Below are positions 51,096 through 60,345 of a stretch of DNA of 64,000 nt, piece by piece. Within the stretch, counting starts at the first letter, position 1; every line of letters begins with the position of its first letter. Below the pieces are notes generated by a model. The model was not told where the DNA came from. It saw nothing but the letters and a program-made list of their open reading frames with translations, and ran no database searches. The position numbers were made by a program, and so were the translations under genes. Source of the stretch: Candidatus Altimarinota bacterium (lineage in GTDB: Bacteria; Patescibacteriota; Gracilibacteria; UBA4473). The stretch covers positions 11,112 through 75,111 of the forward strand of contig JABAZT010000013.1 of NCBI GenBank assembly GCA_018608565.1, read 5' to 3'.

Positions 51096-52184
51096 TTAAG
51101 CAGTTGTATAAGATGTTCTACTAAGTCTTTCTGCTTCAAGGGCAGGTAGGTTCATAATAAAAGTCAGATCATTATCTGGTTGATCCGTGAAAAATAGAGG
51201 TTTCAACGTGTTTGTGATTACTGATCTAGAACGAGGAATATTTTTTCCAGAGATCAATATTTGGCCACTTACCAGAATAGCGTTAGGAGGAATTTTCACA
51301 TCAGTGCATTGGGCAATCTCATCTGCCGTAGCTAGTTTTGCAATGAGCGGTTGCAATGATGTATTTCCATCAGGTTCTGTTTGTACATAATACTCAAAGA
51401 AATACCCATTTTCATGCATAACAGTCTCTAGGTAGCCAATAACTTCGTTAGGATTTCTAGGAAGTGGAATATGTGTTGGGATATCATCTTGATTGGCGAG
51501 TTTGTCTGTATAAAAATCCCATAGACCAAGTCTTATGTCTTCAGGCGTTTGTCGTAAATCCTGTGTCTTTTGGAGTAGGACGAGCATTTCAAAATGTGAA
51601 AATATCTGTGATGCAGAAGAAGAAAGACCTTCGATGTTTGTTGTTACGATTCTATCAAAGTTAGCATCAACTTGTGCATGGGGCGGAGTTTGGTTTGTGG
51701 GGGGTATCTCTTTAGTGTGGCCTCCCATGGTTGCGATTACAAGTCCAGCGAATAACGTTGTCCCAGTAGCAATTTCTCCAGCGGCATTATCAGTTTCAGT
51801 AATTTCTGTAGAGGGAGCACTAGTGGTGTTTTCTTGAGCCGATTTTGAAATAAATGGCTCTTTATTAAATCCTGATAAAAAGCTCTGGTGGTGATGGTGA
51901 TATACTGAGTATGGATCTCCCTGTTCTACAGTATAGTTAATCCCAAAGATGTAGGCGGTAAGTTCTTCGGACGGTGTTTCAGATCCCATTATAAGCTCAG
52001 GAGAAAGAGGATTGTTTTCTCGTCCCGCATTAAAAGCATTAGTAAGTTTTGGATCTACTTCTAAGATTGCTTCAGGGTTGTCAGTGTTTTGACATCCCAA
52101 TAAATACGCATCTATTTCTGGATAATCAGATTTAATTATCAGTTCAATTCTATCTCCAAGTTTTCTGTATTTTTCATTAACCAT
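51096..52184 (-). CDS. Unknown protein with a possible single membrane segment
   Basis: This 362-residue protein has a His run (YHHHHQSFL), an Ala/Thr-rich hydrophobic segment (AGEIATGTTLFAGLVIATMGG, about 135-155) and a strand-rich C-terminal domain (PPNAILVSGQILISGKNIPRSR). No signal peptide and no known family. Possibly membrane-tethered, with domains on both sides. Confidence 0.65.
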   Translation of the reverse strand: MVNEKYRKLGDRIELIIKSDYPEIDAYLLGCQNTDNPEAILEVDPKLTNAFNAGRENNPLSPELIMGSETPSEELTAYIFGINYTVEQGDPYSVYHHHHQSFLSGFNKEPFISKSAQENTTSAPSTEITETDNAAGEIATGTTLFAGLVIATMGGHTKEIPPTNQTPPHAQVDANFDRIVTTNIEGLSSSASQIFSHFEMLVLLQKTQDLRQTPEDIRLGLWDFYTDKLANQDDIPTHIPLPRNPNEVIGYLETVMHENGYFFEYYVQTEPDGNTSLQPLIAKLATADEIAQCTDVKIPPNAILVSGQILISGKNIPRSRSVITNTLKPLFFTDQPDNDLTFIMNLPALEAERLSRTSYTTA

Positions 52185-52276
52185 GCAGATAAATTAAATT
52201 AAAAAACAAAAAAGTCAACTAAATAATTGAGTCTGAAACACTAGTGTATTAAGCACTGATTGTTCTCAATTATAGC

Positions 52277-53749
52277 ATGAATCGTTCAATAACGGAAATT
52301 TTGGAACTACTGGAGGAATTAAAAAACTCACAAAAGATAAGAATAGATACAAATTCTCTCTCAGAAGAAAAGATCGATAGTTATCTCCTCTACGGTCCTG
52401 CAACGGCTCAGGCACTCAATGCAGGCGAGATTGATATCCTCGAACGTGGAGAGCGAATACGAGTAAAAGAGGGGATGCTCATAGTCAAGGAAGCCTGTGC
52501 ACTCGCAAATCAAGAGTTGAGAAAAGGAGATACAGGGAAATTGGAACTTGTGGCCGAGTGTGCAAAAGAGGTAAGAAAAAATATACCAGAGTTACTGGAT
52601 CATTTTCCACTGGGAGTATTTCATACCGGATCAGGAACAGCCACTAATATGAATGCCAATGAAGTCATATCCAACTATGCACATATAAAACAGGGAGGAA
52701 GTTTGGCTGATGATCAATCTCTACGGTATCAAGCCGCGCATCCCAACGACATCGTTAACGCGTCTCAGTCCTCAAATGATACCTATCCAACAGCAATGCG
52801 AATCGCCGCTGTGTTGGAGCTATCACGCATAACTCTGCCTGGGCTACATACGCTTCGGGCTTCACTCGAACAAAAAGCAAAACAATGGGAAGACGAGCAA
52901 GTCATACTTCCTGGACGAACCCACGGAATGGATGCTATGCCGATCGGGGCGTGGCAATGGCTCGGAGGATTTGTAGGGAGAGTGGGGGAACAGATTGAAA
53001 ATCTAGAAACAAGTCTAAAAGCAATGTTGGAACTCCCAATAGGAGGAACCGCGGTCGGAACTGGGATCAACTGTCCTGATGGGTTTGATGACTCGGTTGT
53101 GAAATATGTGAATAAAATTACAGAATTAGAATTTAAATCATCGAATAATAAATTTGTTCAAATAGCAGCACACGATAGCTTTGTCTCTGTGCATGGAGTA
53201 TTGAATACCATTGGGACTATTCTTCTAAATCTCTCCAATGACCTACGAGACTACAGCGCAGGGCCACGAACTGGGATTTCGGAGATGCAACTCCGAGCCC
53301 TTGCACCAGGGTCTTCAATCATGCCGGGCAAGGTAAACCCAATCCTACCAGAAATGGCACGACAAGTCGCTTGCTCGGTCGCTGGAAATCATACCACTAT
53401 TACAATGGCAAACGCGAGTTGTGGGCACACGCAGTTGGGCGTCGGGAATCCAATTATCATTGATGATTTTTTGAGTTCTGCCACGGCAATAGGGGAGATA
53501 GCTACGGCTTTTGCCAATAACTGTATCAAGGACTTGGAAATCAATATCAAAAACGTAGAAGCTCATCTCGGACTTTCTCCATCGCTTGCGACCGTGCTCA
53601 ACGAAAAACTTGGATATGATCAGGTTGCTGCAGGGGTAAAACTCTCTATTGCCAAGGATATGCCTCTCAAGCAAGTGTTTTGTGAGGAGTTATCTCTGAT
53701 CACATCAGAAGATTACGATCAAATCGTAGATCCGAGGAAGATGGTCTAG
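52277..53749 (+). CDS. fumC: Class II fumarase-like lyase (FumC)
   Basis: This 490-residue enzyme of the fumarase/aspartase superfamily has GSGTATNMNANEVISNYA, ASQSSNDTYPTAMRIA, GRTHGMDAMPIG, and the signature GSSIMPGKVNP. SSNDTYPTAM favours fumarase over aspartase (SSNDAYPTG). It interconverts fumarate and malate. No other TCA enzyme is in the window, so its role may be in aspartate/adenylosuccinate fumarate disposal. Confidence 0.8.
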   Translation: MNRSITEILELLEELKNSQKIRIDTNSLSEEKIDSYLLYGPATAQALNAGEIDILERGERIRVKEGMLIVKEACALANQELRKGDTGKLELVAECAKEVRKNIPELLDHFPLGVFHTGSGTATNMNANEVISNYAHIKQGGSLADDQSLRYQAAHPNDIVNASQSSNDTYPTAMRIAAVLELSRITLPGLHTLRASLEQKAKQWEDEQVILPGRTHGMDAMPIGAWQWLGGFVGRVGEQIENLETSLKAMLELPIGGTAVGTGINCPDGFDDSVVKYVNKITELEFKSSNNKFVQIAAHDSFVSVHGVLNTIGTILLNLSNDLRDYSAGPRTGISEMQLRALAPGSSIMPGKVNPILPEMARQVACSVAGNHTTITMANASCGHTQLGVGNPIIIDDFLSSATAIGEIATAFANNCIKDLEINIKNVEAHLGLSPSLATVLNEKLGYDQVAAGVKLSIAKDMPLKQVFCEELSLITSEDYDQIVDPRKMV

Positions 53750-53752
53750 GAA

Positions 53753-55447
53753 TTATAAATTCGAGGAAATAAGTGTAAAAAAACGTCCTGGGAAGTTTTT
53801 GTCATAATATTCTTTAAATGCTTTTGCTGCATTGGGATCAAGCAGTACATGAAGTTCTGATATGATTTCAGAATCTAGAGGCGCCAGTCTCCAAGCTCTG
53901 GCAAGATTTAATGACTTTGTTGTTTTAGAAGAGCTTTGTTGTGCTAGATAATGATAATAAAGAGGAGAAGGAGATCCTGGTTCTTTATTATGACTGGAGT
54001 GAGAAGGCATGGGGATAAGTTCATCTCCCCATGTATCGATGAAGTTTTTACATAAAGGCAGTAACTCTGATTTTTTTTCTAGACCGGTTCTGAAATATGC
54101 TTTCGCTTTTTCAGTATCCCCTTGAAGTGAAAAAATATTCCCCATAATAATACAGTGGTATGCAGAACGTTCATTGACAGGTATCTGGGTAAATTCTACC
54201 GCAAGGTGATCCGCTTGAGATTTTGTTTCTAGAGAGGGAGCGTTGGTTTGTGCTACAATATTTGAGAGAAGTGTTTCAGATTGAGATAGGTGTTTACGAG
54301 ACTTTCCTTCAGAGGATTTTTCATCAGCCTTAGAAATAATATTAAGAATGACATCTGGATTGATGTATAGTTCTTTATATCGATTTTGAATGTTCCTTAT
54401 GGTCTTGTCTTCGGGATGAGTGAAGGACGCCAAAATGAGTTTTGATTCAAGTAATTTTAGTAGTGTATGGGCTTTGTTATAATGGTCTGGGGTCTGGTAG
54501 AGGGGGGTGAGTCGATCAAAAATAGATTCTCCTTGTTCTAGAATTGACGTATCATTTAGGTCAAATATTTCTTGTTCTAGCTTTATTAGTTCTATTTCAG
54601 GGAGTGATTGAAGTTCGGTAGGAATAGTATTTATAGCCTTAATTTTTTCTTCTAGTGTAAGGTATTCATTGGTTTGTATGAAGGAGAAGAGAGCGTCTGT
54701 TAGTATTTCTGGGTGTGCGGATTGGAGTGCATAGTTTAAGGCAAGGTTAAGATCTTGGTGGCTACTTATATCAACGAGTAATTCTTTAAATTCAGCTCGA
54801 TATTTTTCTTTAGAATGAGGAACAGAAGAAAGTTCGCCTCTTTCTTGAATTTTATCGGCGTAAGTATCTACCGAGCTAACTCTAAAACCGGAAGTAGAAG
54901 TATTCCACTCAAGAAGAATCGAAAATGTATTGGCATTATCTAGGTAGGATTTCATTGCTGTGTTGAGTTCTGGGGGGAGGGGAAATGTTCCATTGAGGAG
55001 GAGGTGTTTGGGCATACGCGTGATATCGAGTAGGATATTATATCGGTATAGAATTTCTGCCGCGATGATTGAGCGTGTATCACAATCAGAATGACCTTCA
55101 GTAGCCATTTCATGTAGGTTTAGAGTTCCAGATTCTTGGAATGGGAGTGTGTCTACAAATTGCTTTCCTAAAAACTCACAAACTTTCACGGTATCCGTAA
55201 AATTTTCTGGTCCAGGCGTTAGATTCTCGGTTACTACAAAATGATCTACTTGAGATTGAAAGCTAGATTTCATTTTTTCAATATCAAAACGTCGAGGATC
55301 CTTAGTTGCCGTAAGGGTTCTGATTAAATCTTGATAAGTAGTCGCGGTTTCTTCTAGAGGTCTTTTGTTATTTTTATCAGAGCTGGAAGGAAGAAATCCA
55401 AGGGCAACGATAGTTCCAACAGTAGCTAGTCGATTTCGAATCCTCAT
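53753..55447 (-). CDS. Exported transglutaminase-like protein with TPR-like region
   Basis: This 564-residue protein has a signal-like N-terminus (MRIRNRLATVGTIVALGFLP). Residues about 115-155 hold HSDCDTRSIIAAEILYRYNILLDITRMPKHLLLNG, with Cys and His spaced as in transglutaminase-like domains. The long C-terminal part is helical, with a TPR-like unit (HCIIMGNIFSLQGDTEKAKAYFRTGLEKK). The domain may act as a cysteine protease or cross-linking enzyme, or be structural. It is next to a second such protein. Confidence 0.6.
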   Translation of the reverse strand: MRIRNRLATVGTIVALGFLPSSSDKNNKRPLEETATTYQDLIRTLTATKDPRRFDIEKMKSSFQSQVDHFVVTENLTPGPENFTDTVKVCEFLGKQFVDTLPFQESGTLNLHEMATEGHSDCDTRSIIAAEILYRYNILLDITRMPKHLLLNGTFPLPPELNTAMKSYLDNANTFSILLEWNTSTSGFRVSSVDTYADKIQERGELSSVPHSKEKYRAEFKELLVDISSHQDLNLALNYALQSAHPEILTDALFSFIQTNEYLTLEEKIKAINTIPTELQSLPEIELIKLEQEIFDLNDTSILEQGESIFDRLTPLYQTPDHYNKAHTLLKLLESKLILASFTHPEDKTIRNIQNRYKELYINPDVILNIISKADEKSSEGKSRKHLSQSETLLSNIVAQTNAPSLETKSQADHLAVEFTQIPVNERSAYHCIIMGNIFSLQGDTEKAKAYFRTGLEKKSELLPLCKNFIDTWGDELIPMPSHSSHNKEPGSPSPLYYHYLAQQSSSKTTKSLNLARAWRLAPLDSEIISELHVLLDPNAAKAFKEYYDKNFPGRFFTLISSNL

Positions 55448-55498
55448 TAATAGTCTTATACACTAAGGCGATAAATTATCAATAAGAGTGAATTGTTC

Positions 55499-56599
55499 TT
55501 ATATCTTTTTCAATACTTCATTACAAAATTGAATCACCTTCTTTCGATCTAGTTTTTGGGCGAGTTTCTTTATAGTTCTTAGTTCTGATTTTTTTGATTT
55601 GTAGTCAGTGATGGTTTTGCAGTCAGCGATCTTGTCGAGATAGTATTTGAGTTCATATTGATCTGCTGATTTGAGGCCAGAGACAGAGTTTATCTTTCGG
55701 AAGTTCTTACGAGCTCGGCTAAATTGATCCTTTTTGAGAAAGGAGATAGCTTGGTCGTGAATAATTTTTTTGATCAACTTTTTGTTTTCTGATGCATGAG
55801 CATATTTCAGCGCTTTCCCAAAATTATCCTTTTCCAGTTGTTCAATAGAGCAGTTGTGGTAGGCGACGCGGAGATTGTGTTCGACGAGTTTTCTTTCCTT
55901 TGAGAGTTGGTAGGCGAGTTCTGCCGCCTTGAGTCTGGTCATGGAGGAGAGCTGATGTTGTCGCTCAGATTGATCTGAGATATCGAGAAGATTGATAGGG
56001 ATTATTTCCTCTATATTAGTGATGCGTTTGTATTTTGGGTGAAGCGTCCATTCTCCAGCCGTTGTCTCCAAATCCTCGCCATTAGAGTGGAGGCAGACAT
56101 GCCCTTCGGGGACTTTGAGTTGGAGATCCGTGATGGAGTGTCTGAGGCTGTAGAGATAGATATAGAGGGTAGTGATTTGATTACAATCTCCAGTCAGTGT
56201 TTCCTTCGATGGATCTCTCAGAAGATGCTGAAAACTACTTCCAGCTTTGTATTTGAGGTTTCGAGAGGGGTGGAGGTATTGTCGAATCAAGTCGAGATAT
56301 TTTTCTGGTTCCAGTCGTTGGTTCTCTTCAAGTTCATGGGTTTCATAAAATTGAACAAATCCAAGGAAATCTTCAGTCAATAGCTTCGCATTACTATAGA
56401 GCTTAGCTCTGTGTCTTTTTTTTAGATTCTTATAGCCTTTGAATTTCCATTCGAGTAATAAATTTGTTCGAACTAAGTCTTCCTCCATAAGAGATAAAAG
56501 TTCTTTTTGTATTTTTAGATGAGAAGATTTAGTAGAAATTTTATGGAAAAATTTATACACTCTTTTTTCAAAAGGATCGGTGAAACGGGAAAACAACAT
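55499..56599 (-). CDS. Transglutaminase-like protein with helical C-terminus
   Basis: This 366-residue basic protein has TGDCNQITTLYIYLYSLRHSI (Cys) and VPEGHVCLHSNGEDLETTAGEW (His, then an acidic position), the Cys-His-Asp layout of transglutaminase-like domains. No signal peptide is evident. The C-terminal half is helical, TPR-like and Lys-rich (FLKKDQFSRARKNFRKI). It lies 51 bases before the gene at 53753 on the same strand; the shared domain suggests joint function. Confidence 0.6.
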   Translation of the reverse strand: MLFSRFTDPFEKRVYKFFHKISTKSSHLKIQKELLSLMEEDLVRTNLLLEWKFKGYKNLKKRHRAKLYSNAKLLTEDFLGFVQFYETHELEENQRLEPEKYLDLIRQYLHPSRNLKYKAGSSFQHLLRDPSKETLTGDCNQITTLYIYLYSLRHSITDLQLKVPEGHVCLHSNGEDLETTAGEWTLHPKYKRITNIEEIIPINLLDISDQSERQHQLSSMTRLKAAELAYQLSKERKLVEHNLRVAYHNCSIEQLEKDNFGKALKYAHASENKKLIKKIIHDQAISFLKKDQFSRARKNFRKINSVSGLKSADQYELKYYLDKIADCKTITDYKSKKSELRTIKKLAQKLDRKKVIQFCNEVLKKI

Positions 56600-56692
56600 A
56601 TCAGAATATAGTATACCATATTTAGATATTCTTGGTATATCCTCTTAAAAATACAGAGAATAAAAATTAATTAAGCTTCTATCTAAGGTGTT

Positions 56693-56887
56693 TTAAGTTT
56701 GCTTCAGAGGGGTAGTGAGTGCCTTTACTCTTGCTGATAAGTTCTCTTCATCCCAGGTCTCAAGAAGAAATTCAGGGTTCATATTAGCATCAAAGCGCTC
56801 AAAATCAGGGTCTTGTCCTTCGCAAGAATCTACAAGAAATTGGCGATCGGATTCTGCCGTCAGTTGAAACTTATGTGTTTTTTTCAT
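56693..56887 (-). CDS. Small acidic hypothetical protein
   Basis: A 64-residue product from ATG 56887 (MKKTHKFQLTAESDRQFLV); the track's TTG at 56893 is less likely. It is acidic and compact, with no motif. The composition is protein-like (FERFDANMNPEFLLETWDEENL). Confidence 0.5.
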   Translation of the reverse strand: MKKTHKFQLTAESDRQFLVDSCEGQDPDFERFDANMNPEFLLETWDEENLSARVKALTTPLKQT

Positions 56888-56979
56888 GTTCAAAATATTA
56901 AAGCGAGGGAATGGTTAATGGATTTACGTGAATTGTCAATTTTTGATTGCCTGATATTATTAATGATGGAATTGAGTTG

Positions 56980-58083
56980 TTATGGCGCGCCAAAATATTT
57001 CACAGATCCAGAGGATTCTCGTCGTTTTCGAGGTTTATAGTTTTGAGAAAATCGTTGTCTCAGGCTGGATACTCTACTTGAGAGCTGACCTGGAGGTGTT
57101 TCTAGTGTATTAGGTTCAGTGGTTTGAGCCGGAGTGGTAGTGCTTCTTGTATAGGATCTACGACTTGGAATAGATCGTCGAGGGGACGTTCTTTTTGGTT
57201 GCACCTCGGCTACTTCTTCTTTTTGGGATATTTGTCTAATGTATCGGCTTTTTCTAGAGGTGGTAAGTTTTCTACTTGAGGTGCTTTTTGGTTTTTGTTC
57301 TGTTTGAGACTTGTAGTAATTGAGTATTTCTGAGGATATCTTTGTTTTTTGTTTTGATTGTTCTTTTGCCCATGACTCAAGTGGAGAAAAAGCAATAACG
57401 CCACTATAGTCTTCGGCTATTTTGTAGGTTGGAATTCCAAAATACTTTCCAGTCCGATCAAACGCACCACCACCGGAAGAACCATGATCTACTTTTGCAT
57501 CAGTGAGGTAGATGATATCTTCTCCTGTGGCAGTCGAAACACCTACCAGTTGGATGGTTCCTCGGGTAATGGTGAGTTTATCTCCGAGGGACGAGTTTTT
57601 CCATTGGTCGGTTCCAAAGGTTTCAAAATTGTTATAAGCCTTATTATCTCCAAATTCACCTTTTTCTGGAGAGTAGGGGAATCCGTAGATGCGGAGGGGA
57701 TCTCCTGCAGAGAGGCTTGAACGTTTTATGGCGGCTTCTGGGTATAGTGGTTTTTTATTAAGTGGATGAATGATCGCCACATCGTAGTCAGGGTGTGTAG
57801 CTGTTACGCTGGCAGGGATAGTGCATTGGCTATTTTTGGTACGTCGTCTATTGGCTTTGCAGAGGAGTATGAAGTCAGCTGTTTTTCCATTTGCTTCGAC
57901 TACATGTTTATTAGTTATAAGGCCGATTCCATGGACGGAAGTTCCAGATCCAAATCCGGTAGGGATGAGTTTTTGTTTGGTGGAGTCCCATTGGAATGCA
58001 ATTACCTGATAGAGTTCGTCGGCACTAGCAGCAAGGGTCGAGAGCGGAATTAGTGTCAGGAGTGTTAGGAGTAAAAATTTCAT
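56980..58083 (-). CDS. Exported trypsin-like serine protease with basic tail
   Basis: From ATG 58083 (MKFLLLTLLTLIPLSTLAASA) the 367-residue protein has a signal peptide and an S1-type domain. The catalytic triad is His in LITNKHVVEA, Asp in HPDYDVAIIH, and Ser in VDHGSSGGGAFD. The tail of about 110 residues is rich in Ser, Arg, Thr and Pro (RRSIPSRRSYTRSTTTP), a likely disordered polycationic extension. No PDZ domain. It probably works at or outside the membrane. Confidence 0.85.
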   Translation of the reverse strand: MKFLLLTLLTLIPLSTLAASADELYQVIAFQWDSTKQKLIPTGFGSGTSVHGIGLITNKHVVEANGKTADFILLCKANRRRTKNSQCTIPASVTATHPDYDVAIIHPLNKKPLYPEAAIKRSSLSAGDPLRIYGFPYSPEKGEFGDNKAYNNFETFGTDQWKNSSLGDKLTITRGTIQLVGVSTATGEDIIYLTDAKVDHGSSGGGAFDRTGKYFGIPTYKIAEDYSGVIAFSPLESWAKEQSKQKTKISSEILNYYKSQTEQKPKSTSSRKLTTSRKSRYIRQISQKEEVAEVQPKRTSPRRSIPSRRSYTRSTTTPAQTTEPNTLETPPGQLSSRVSSLRQRFSQNYKPRKRRESSGSVKYFGAP

Positions 58084-58126
58084 TGAGTTAAGTATAATCA
58101 TCAGGTTCTAATACGAAAAGTAAAAC

Positions 58127-58152
58127 AAAAAAACTTTCCGTATTGGAAAGTT
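58127..58152 (-). terminator. Terminator of tRNA-Gly
   Basis: On the minus strand AACTTTCC / GGAAAGTT with an AATAC loop and seven T, six bases beyond the tRNA 3' end. Confidence 0.92.
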
Positions 58153-58157
58153 TCATC

Positions 58158-58232
58158 TGGAGCGCGTGGTGGGAATCGAACCCACGTCCTCGGCTTGGAA
58201 GGCCGTAATAATAGCCATTATACTACACGCGC
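58158..58232 (-). tRNA. tRNA-Gly (anticodon UCC)
   Basis: Acceptor stem GCGCGTG / CACGCGC, discriminator T and encoded CCA. The anticodon arm CGGCC-TTCCAAG... shows loop CTTCCAA with TCC. The T-arm is GTGGG-TTCGATT-CCCAC. No intron. It reads GGA and GGG codons. Confidence 0.96.
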
Positions 58233-58325
58233 GCCGCTTGAGAAGAACAAGCTCTATTTAATTAGAGCTCGGAGATCTTAAAAAATATTTTTTCCTGGTC
58301 AAGAAATTTATTATATTAGTTTCAA

Positions 58326-58835
58326 ATGTTTGAAAAAAATACTATCTGGGCGTACCCAACTGATACGAGTTTTGGGCTCGGAGTTCGTTCGGATGATGAA
58401 TCCGGAATGGAGCAGATGCACGCACTCAAGCAAAGAGAGGTGGGGAAATTCTTTTCTCTTATGGTGCGAGATGAGGCTATGTTGTATGAATTTGCAGAGG
58501 TGGGGGATGATCGTGATTGGTTGGGGTGGTTTATGGAAAAACCCAGAACTGCGATTTTTGCCCCTACCAAAAAACTATCTCAGTCAAAATATTGGCCTAA
58601 GGAGAAAGTCGCATTTAGGATCTGTACGATTGCGGATATTGCTCAGTATATAGAGGTTCCAGTGACGGCCACATCAGCTAATTTTTCGGGAGAGCCGAGT
58701 ATTTATTCGGTATCAGAAATACAAAAAAAATTTGGTCATCAGGTGAAATGCTATGATGAAATTTTGGAATTGCCCATAATTCCGGCTTCGGAAATTTGGG
58801 ATTTTACAGAAAGGGTTCCGAATCAGCTTCGATGA
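58326..58835 (+). CDS. Sua5/YciO/YrdC family protein (TsaC-like)
   Basis: This 169-residue protein has AYPTDTSFGLGVRSDDES, the KQRE lysine/arginine site, FRICT and PVTATSANFSGEPS, matching the YrdC fold. TsaC proteins make threonylcarbamoyl-AMP for the t6A37 modification of ANN-decoding tRNAs. The first part is shortened relative to E. coli TsaC, so YciO-like function is possible. It converges with the gene at 58823, overlapping by 13 bases. Confidence 0.85.
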   Translation: MFEKNTIWAYPTDTSFGLGVRSDDESGMEQMHALKQREVGKFFSLMVRDEAMLYEFAEVGDDRDWLGWFMEKPRTAIFAPTKKLSQSKYWPKEKVAFRICTIADIAQYIEVPVTATSANFSGEPSIYSVSEIQKKFGHQVKCYDEILELPIIPASEIWDFTERVPNQLR

Positions 58836-59095
58836 AAAAAGCTATTGGCTTTTTGGTAGAAGGAAATCAGTTGTAAGTGAGTTTTAGATAAGAAATCATT
58901 TACTCGCTTTGTTCGTTGTAAAAAGCGATCTCTTTCGTGAAGTCGTTTTCTGAGTTTATTGAGGTGGTAGCTTGTATTGGTTACTTTTTCAAAACGATTC
59001 AAGTCTTGTGATTCAATAAAAGGAAGATGTTCAAGATTTTCAATTCCTACTTCGAGAGTGATTTCTTCGGGTTCTATGTCTGAATCGTATGGCAT
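58823..59095 (-). CDS. Small hypothetical helical protein
   Basis: This 90-residue protein (MPYDSDIEPEEITLEVGIENL) has a long basic helix (LNKLRKRLHERDRFLQRTKRVNDFL). No known family. It begins with an acidic arm, so it might bind nucleic acid or another protein. The overlap with the YrdC 3' end is small. Confidence 0.5.
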   Translation of the reverse strand: MPYDSDIEPEEITLEVGIENLEHLPFIESQDLNRFEKVTNTSYHLNKLRKRLHERDRFLQRTKRVNDFLSKTHLQLISFYQKANSFFHRS

Positions 59096-59366
59096 GTTTT
59101 AATATAAGTTGATGCATATGTAAATATATTAATTAGTAGTAAAATCAAGTTTTTTATTCAATATCTATTTTTTGAATTACTTTTGTGTCCACAAAGTCTA
59201 TAAAACCAATATAGAAAAGATAAAACAAGTTGTGCAAACACATTTTTTGTTCTAAATTTAGGTCAGATCGTGGTTTAACCGCGGTGCTAAAACAAAAACA
59301 AACACAAACCCCTTGTGTTTAAGTGAATACAAAAAATATCCATCATACTAAAAACTTGTTCGTAAA
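59096..59366. other. 271-base upstream region of rsmH
   Basis: AT-rich, with no gene. It contains a perfect inverted repeat AAACACAA-ACCCC-TTGTGTTT at 59300-59320 and an A/C-rich run just before it. A CATACT-like -10 is near 59343. The dyad may be an operator or leader hairpin for the rsmH-ftsL unit. MraZ-type repeats are not evident. Confidence 0.4.
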
Positions 59367-60299
59367 ATGCTAGATGGAGACTTACATCATGATCCAGTGC
59401 TACTAAAAGAAATTAAAGAAACATTAATTTTACCAGAGACTCGTTATTTTTTTGATGGAACATTAGGTTTAGGAGGGCATGCACAGTCAATTTTAAATTC
59501 ACATAAGGATCTTACGACCTATATCGGATGTGATCTAGATAGACAGCATCTTGAATATGCAAAACAACGACTCTCTTTGTACAAAGACAACATACAACTT
59601 CATAACATGAATTTTTCAGACATTGGTCAGATACTCCCAACAAACCGAAAAGGGGGATTGTCGGTGTTGTTAGATTTGGGAATTTGCTCAAATCATGTAG
59701 ATGATGCGGCAAAGGGTTTTTCTTTTTCTCAGGATGGCCCCCTCAATATGAGCTATGCCTCTAATCCTTTAGAAAATGCAGAAAGTATAATAAATCATTA
59801 TGAAGAACGAAGTTTAATGAAGATTTTTCGAGATTATGGAGAGGATCCTGCTGCATTTAAGCTTTCGAAGGCGATTAGCCGACATCGAACACAAAATCCA
59901 ATTCGGACTACCTATGAGCTTCGAGATATTATTTCGGAGACAGTTAGACCTCAAGACCTCAAAAAGACATTAACGCGTGTTTTCCAAGCCATACGGATGG
60001 AAGCAAATGAAGAGCTTCATCATTTGGAGAAAGCACTAGAGGATGGAGTAGCCTCTATGGAGTCAGGTGATCGAATGGGGGTTATATCATATCATTCACT
60101 GGAAGATCGGATCGTAAAAAAGTTTTTTCTACAAGTATCTAAGCCTGAAACAAAAGAAGGTTTATATTCTCTTCATGAAGAGGTCGCCCCACCACGGGCT
60201 GATTTGTTGACACGAAAGCCAATCGTTCCGACGGAAGAAGAGACTAGTCAAAATCCACGAGCTAGAAGTGCAAAGTATCGGGTTATAGAGAAGCGGTAG
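59367..60299 (+). CDS. rsmH: 16S rRNA m4C1402 methyltransferase
   Basis: This 310-residue protein matches RsmH (MraW): HDPVLLKEI, FDGTLGLGGHAQSIL (SAM-binding), LLDLGICSNHVDDAAKGFSF, and the late MGVISYHSLEDRIVKKFF. It methylates C1402 of 16S rRNA. It is the usual head of the dcw cell-division cluster, followed here by an ftsL-like gene. No mraZ lies upstream. The family GxSSxQ motif is GICSNH here. Confidence 0.95.
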   Translation: MLDGDLHHDPVLLKEIKETLILPETRYFFDGTLGLGGHAQSILNSHKDLTTYIGCDLDRQHLEYAKQRLSLYKDNIQLHNMNFSDIGQILPTNRKGGLSVLLDLGICSNHVDDAAKGFSFSQDGPLNMSYASNPLENAESIINHYEERSLMKIFRDYGEDPAAFKLSKAISRHRTQNPIRTTYELRDIISETVRPQDLKKTLTRVFQAIRMEANEELHHLEKALEDGVASMESGDRMGVISYHSLEDRIVKKFFLQVSKPETKEGLYSLHEEVAPPRADLLTRKPIVPTEEETSQNPRARSAKYRVIEKR

Positions 60300-60334
60300 G
60301 CGGAATTTATTTTAAAAAGAGCGTATATCGTTTC

Positions 60335-60340
60335 TATAAT
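60335..60340 (+). promoter_or_regulatory. Consensus -10 box five bases before the ftsL-like gene
   Basis: TATAAT with a 17-base spacer to a weak TTAAAA -35. Only five bases separate it from ATG 60346, so the transcript would be leaderless. Confidence 0.55.
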
Positions 60341-60345
60341 ATCTC

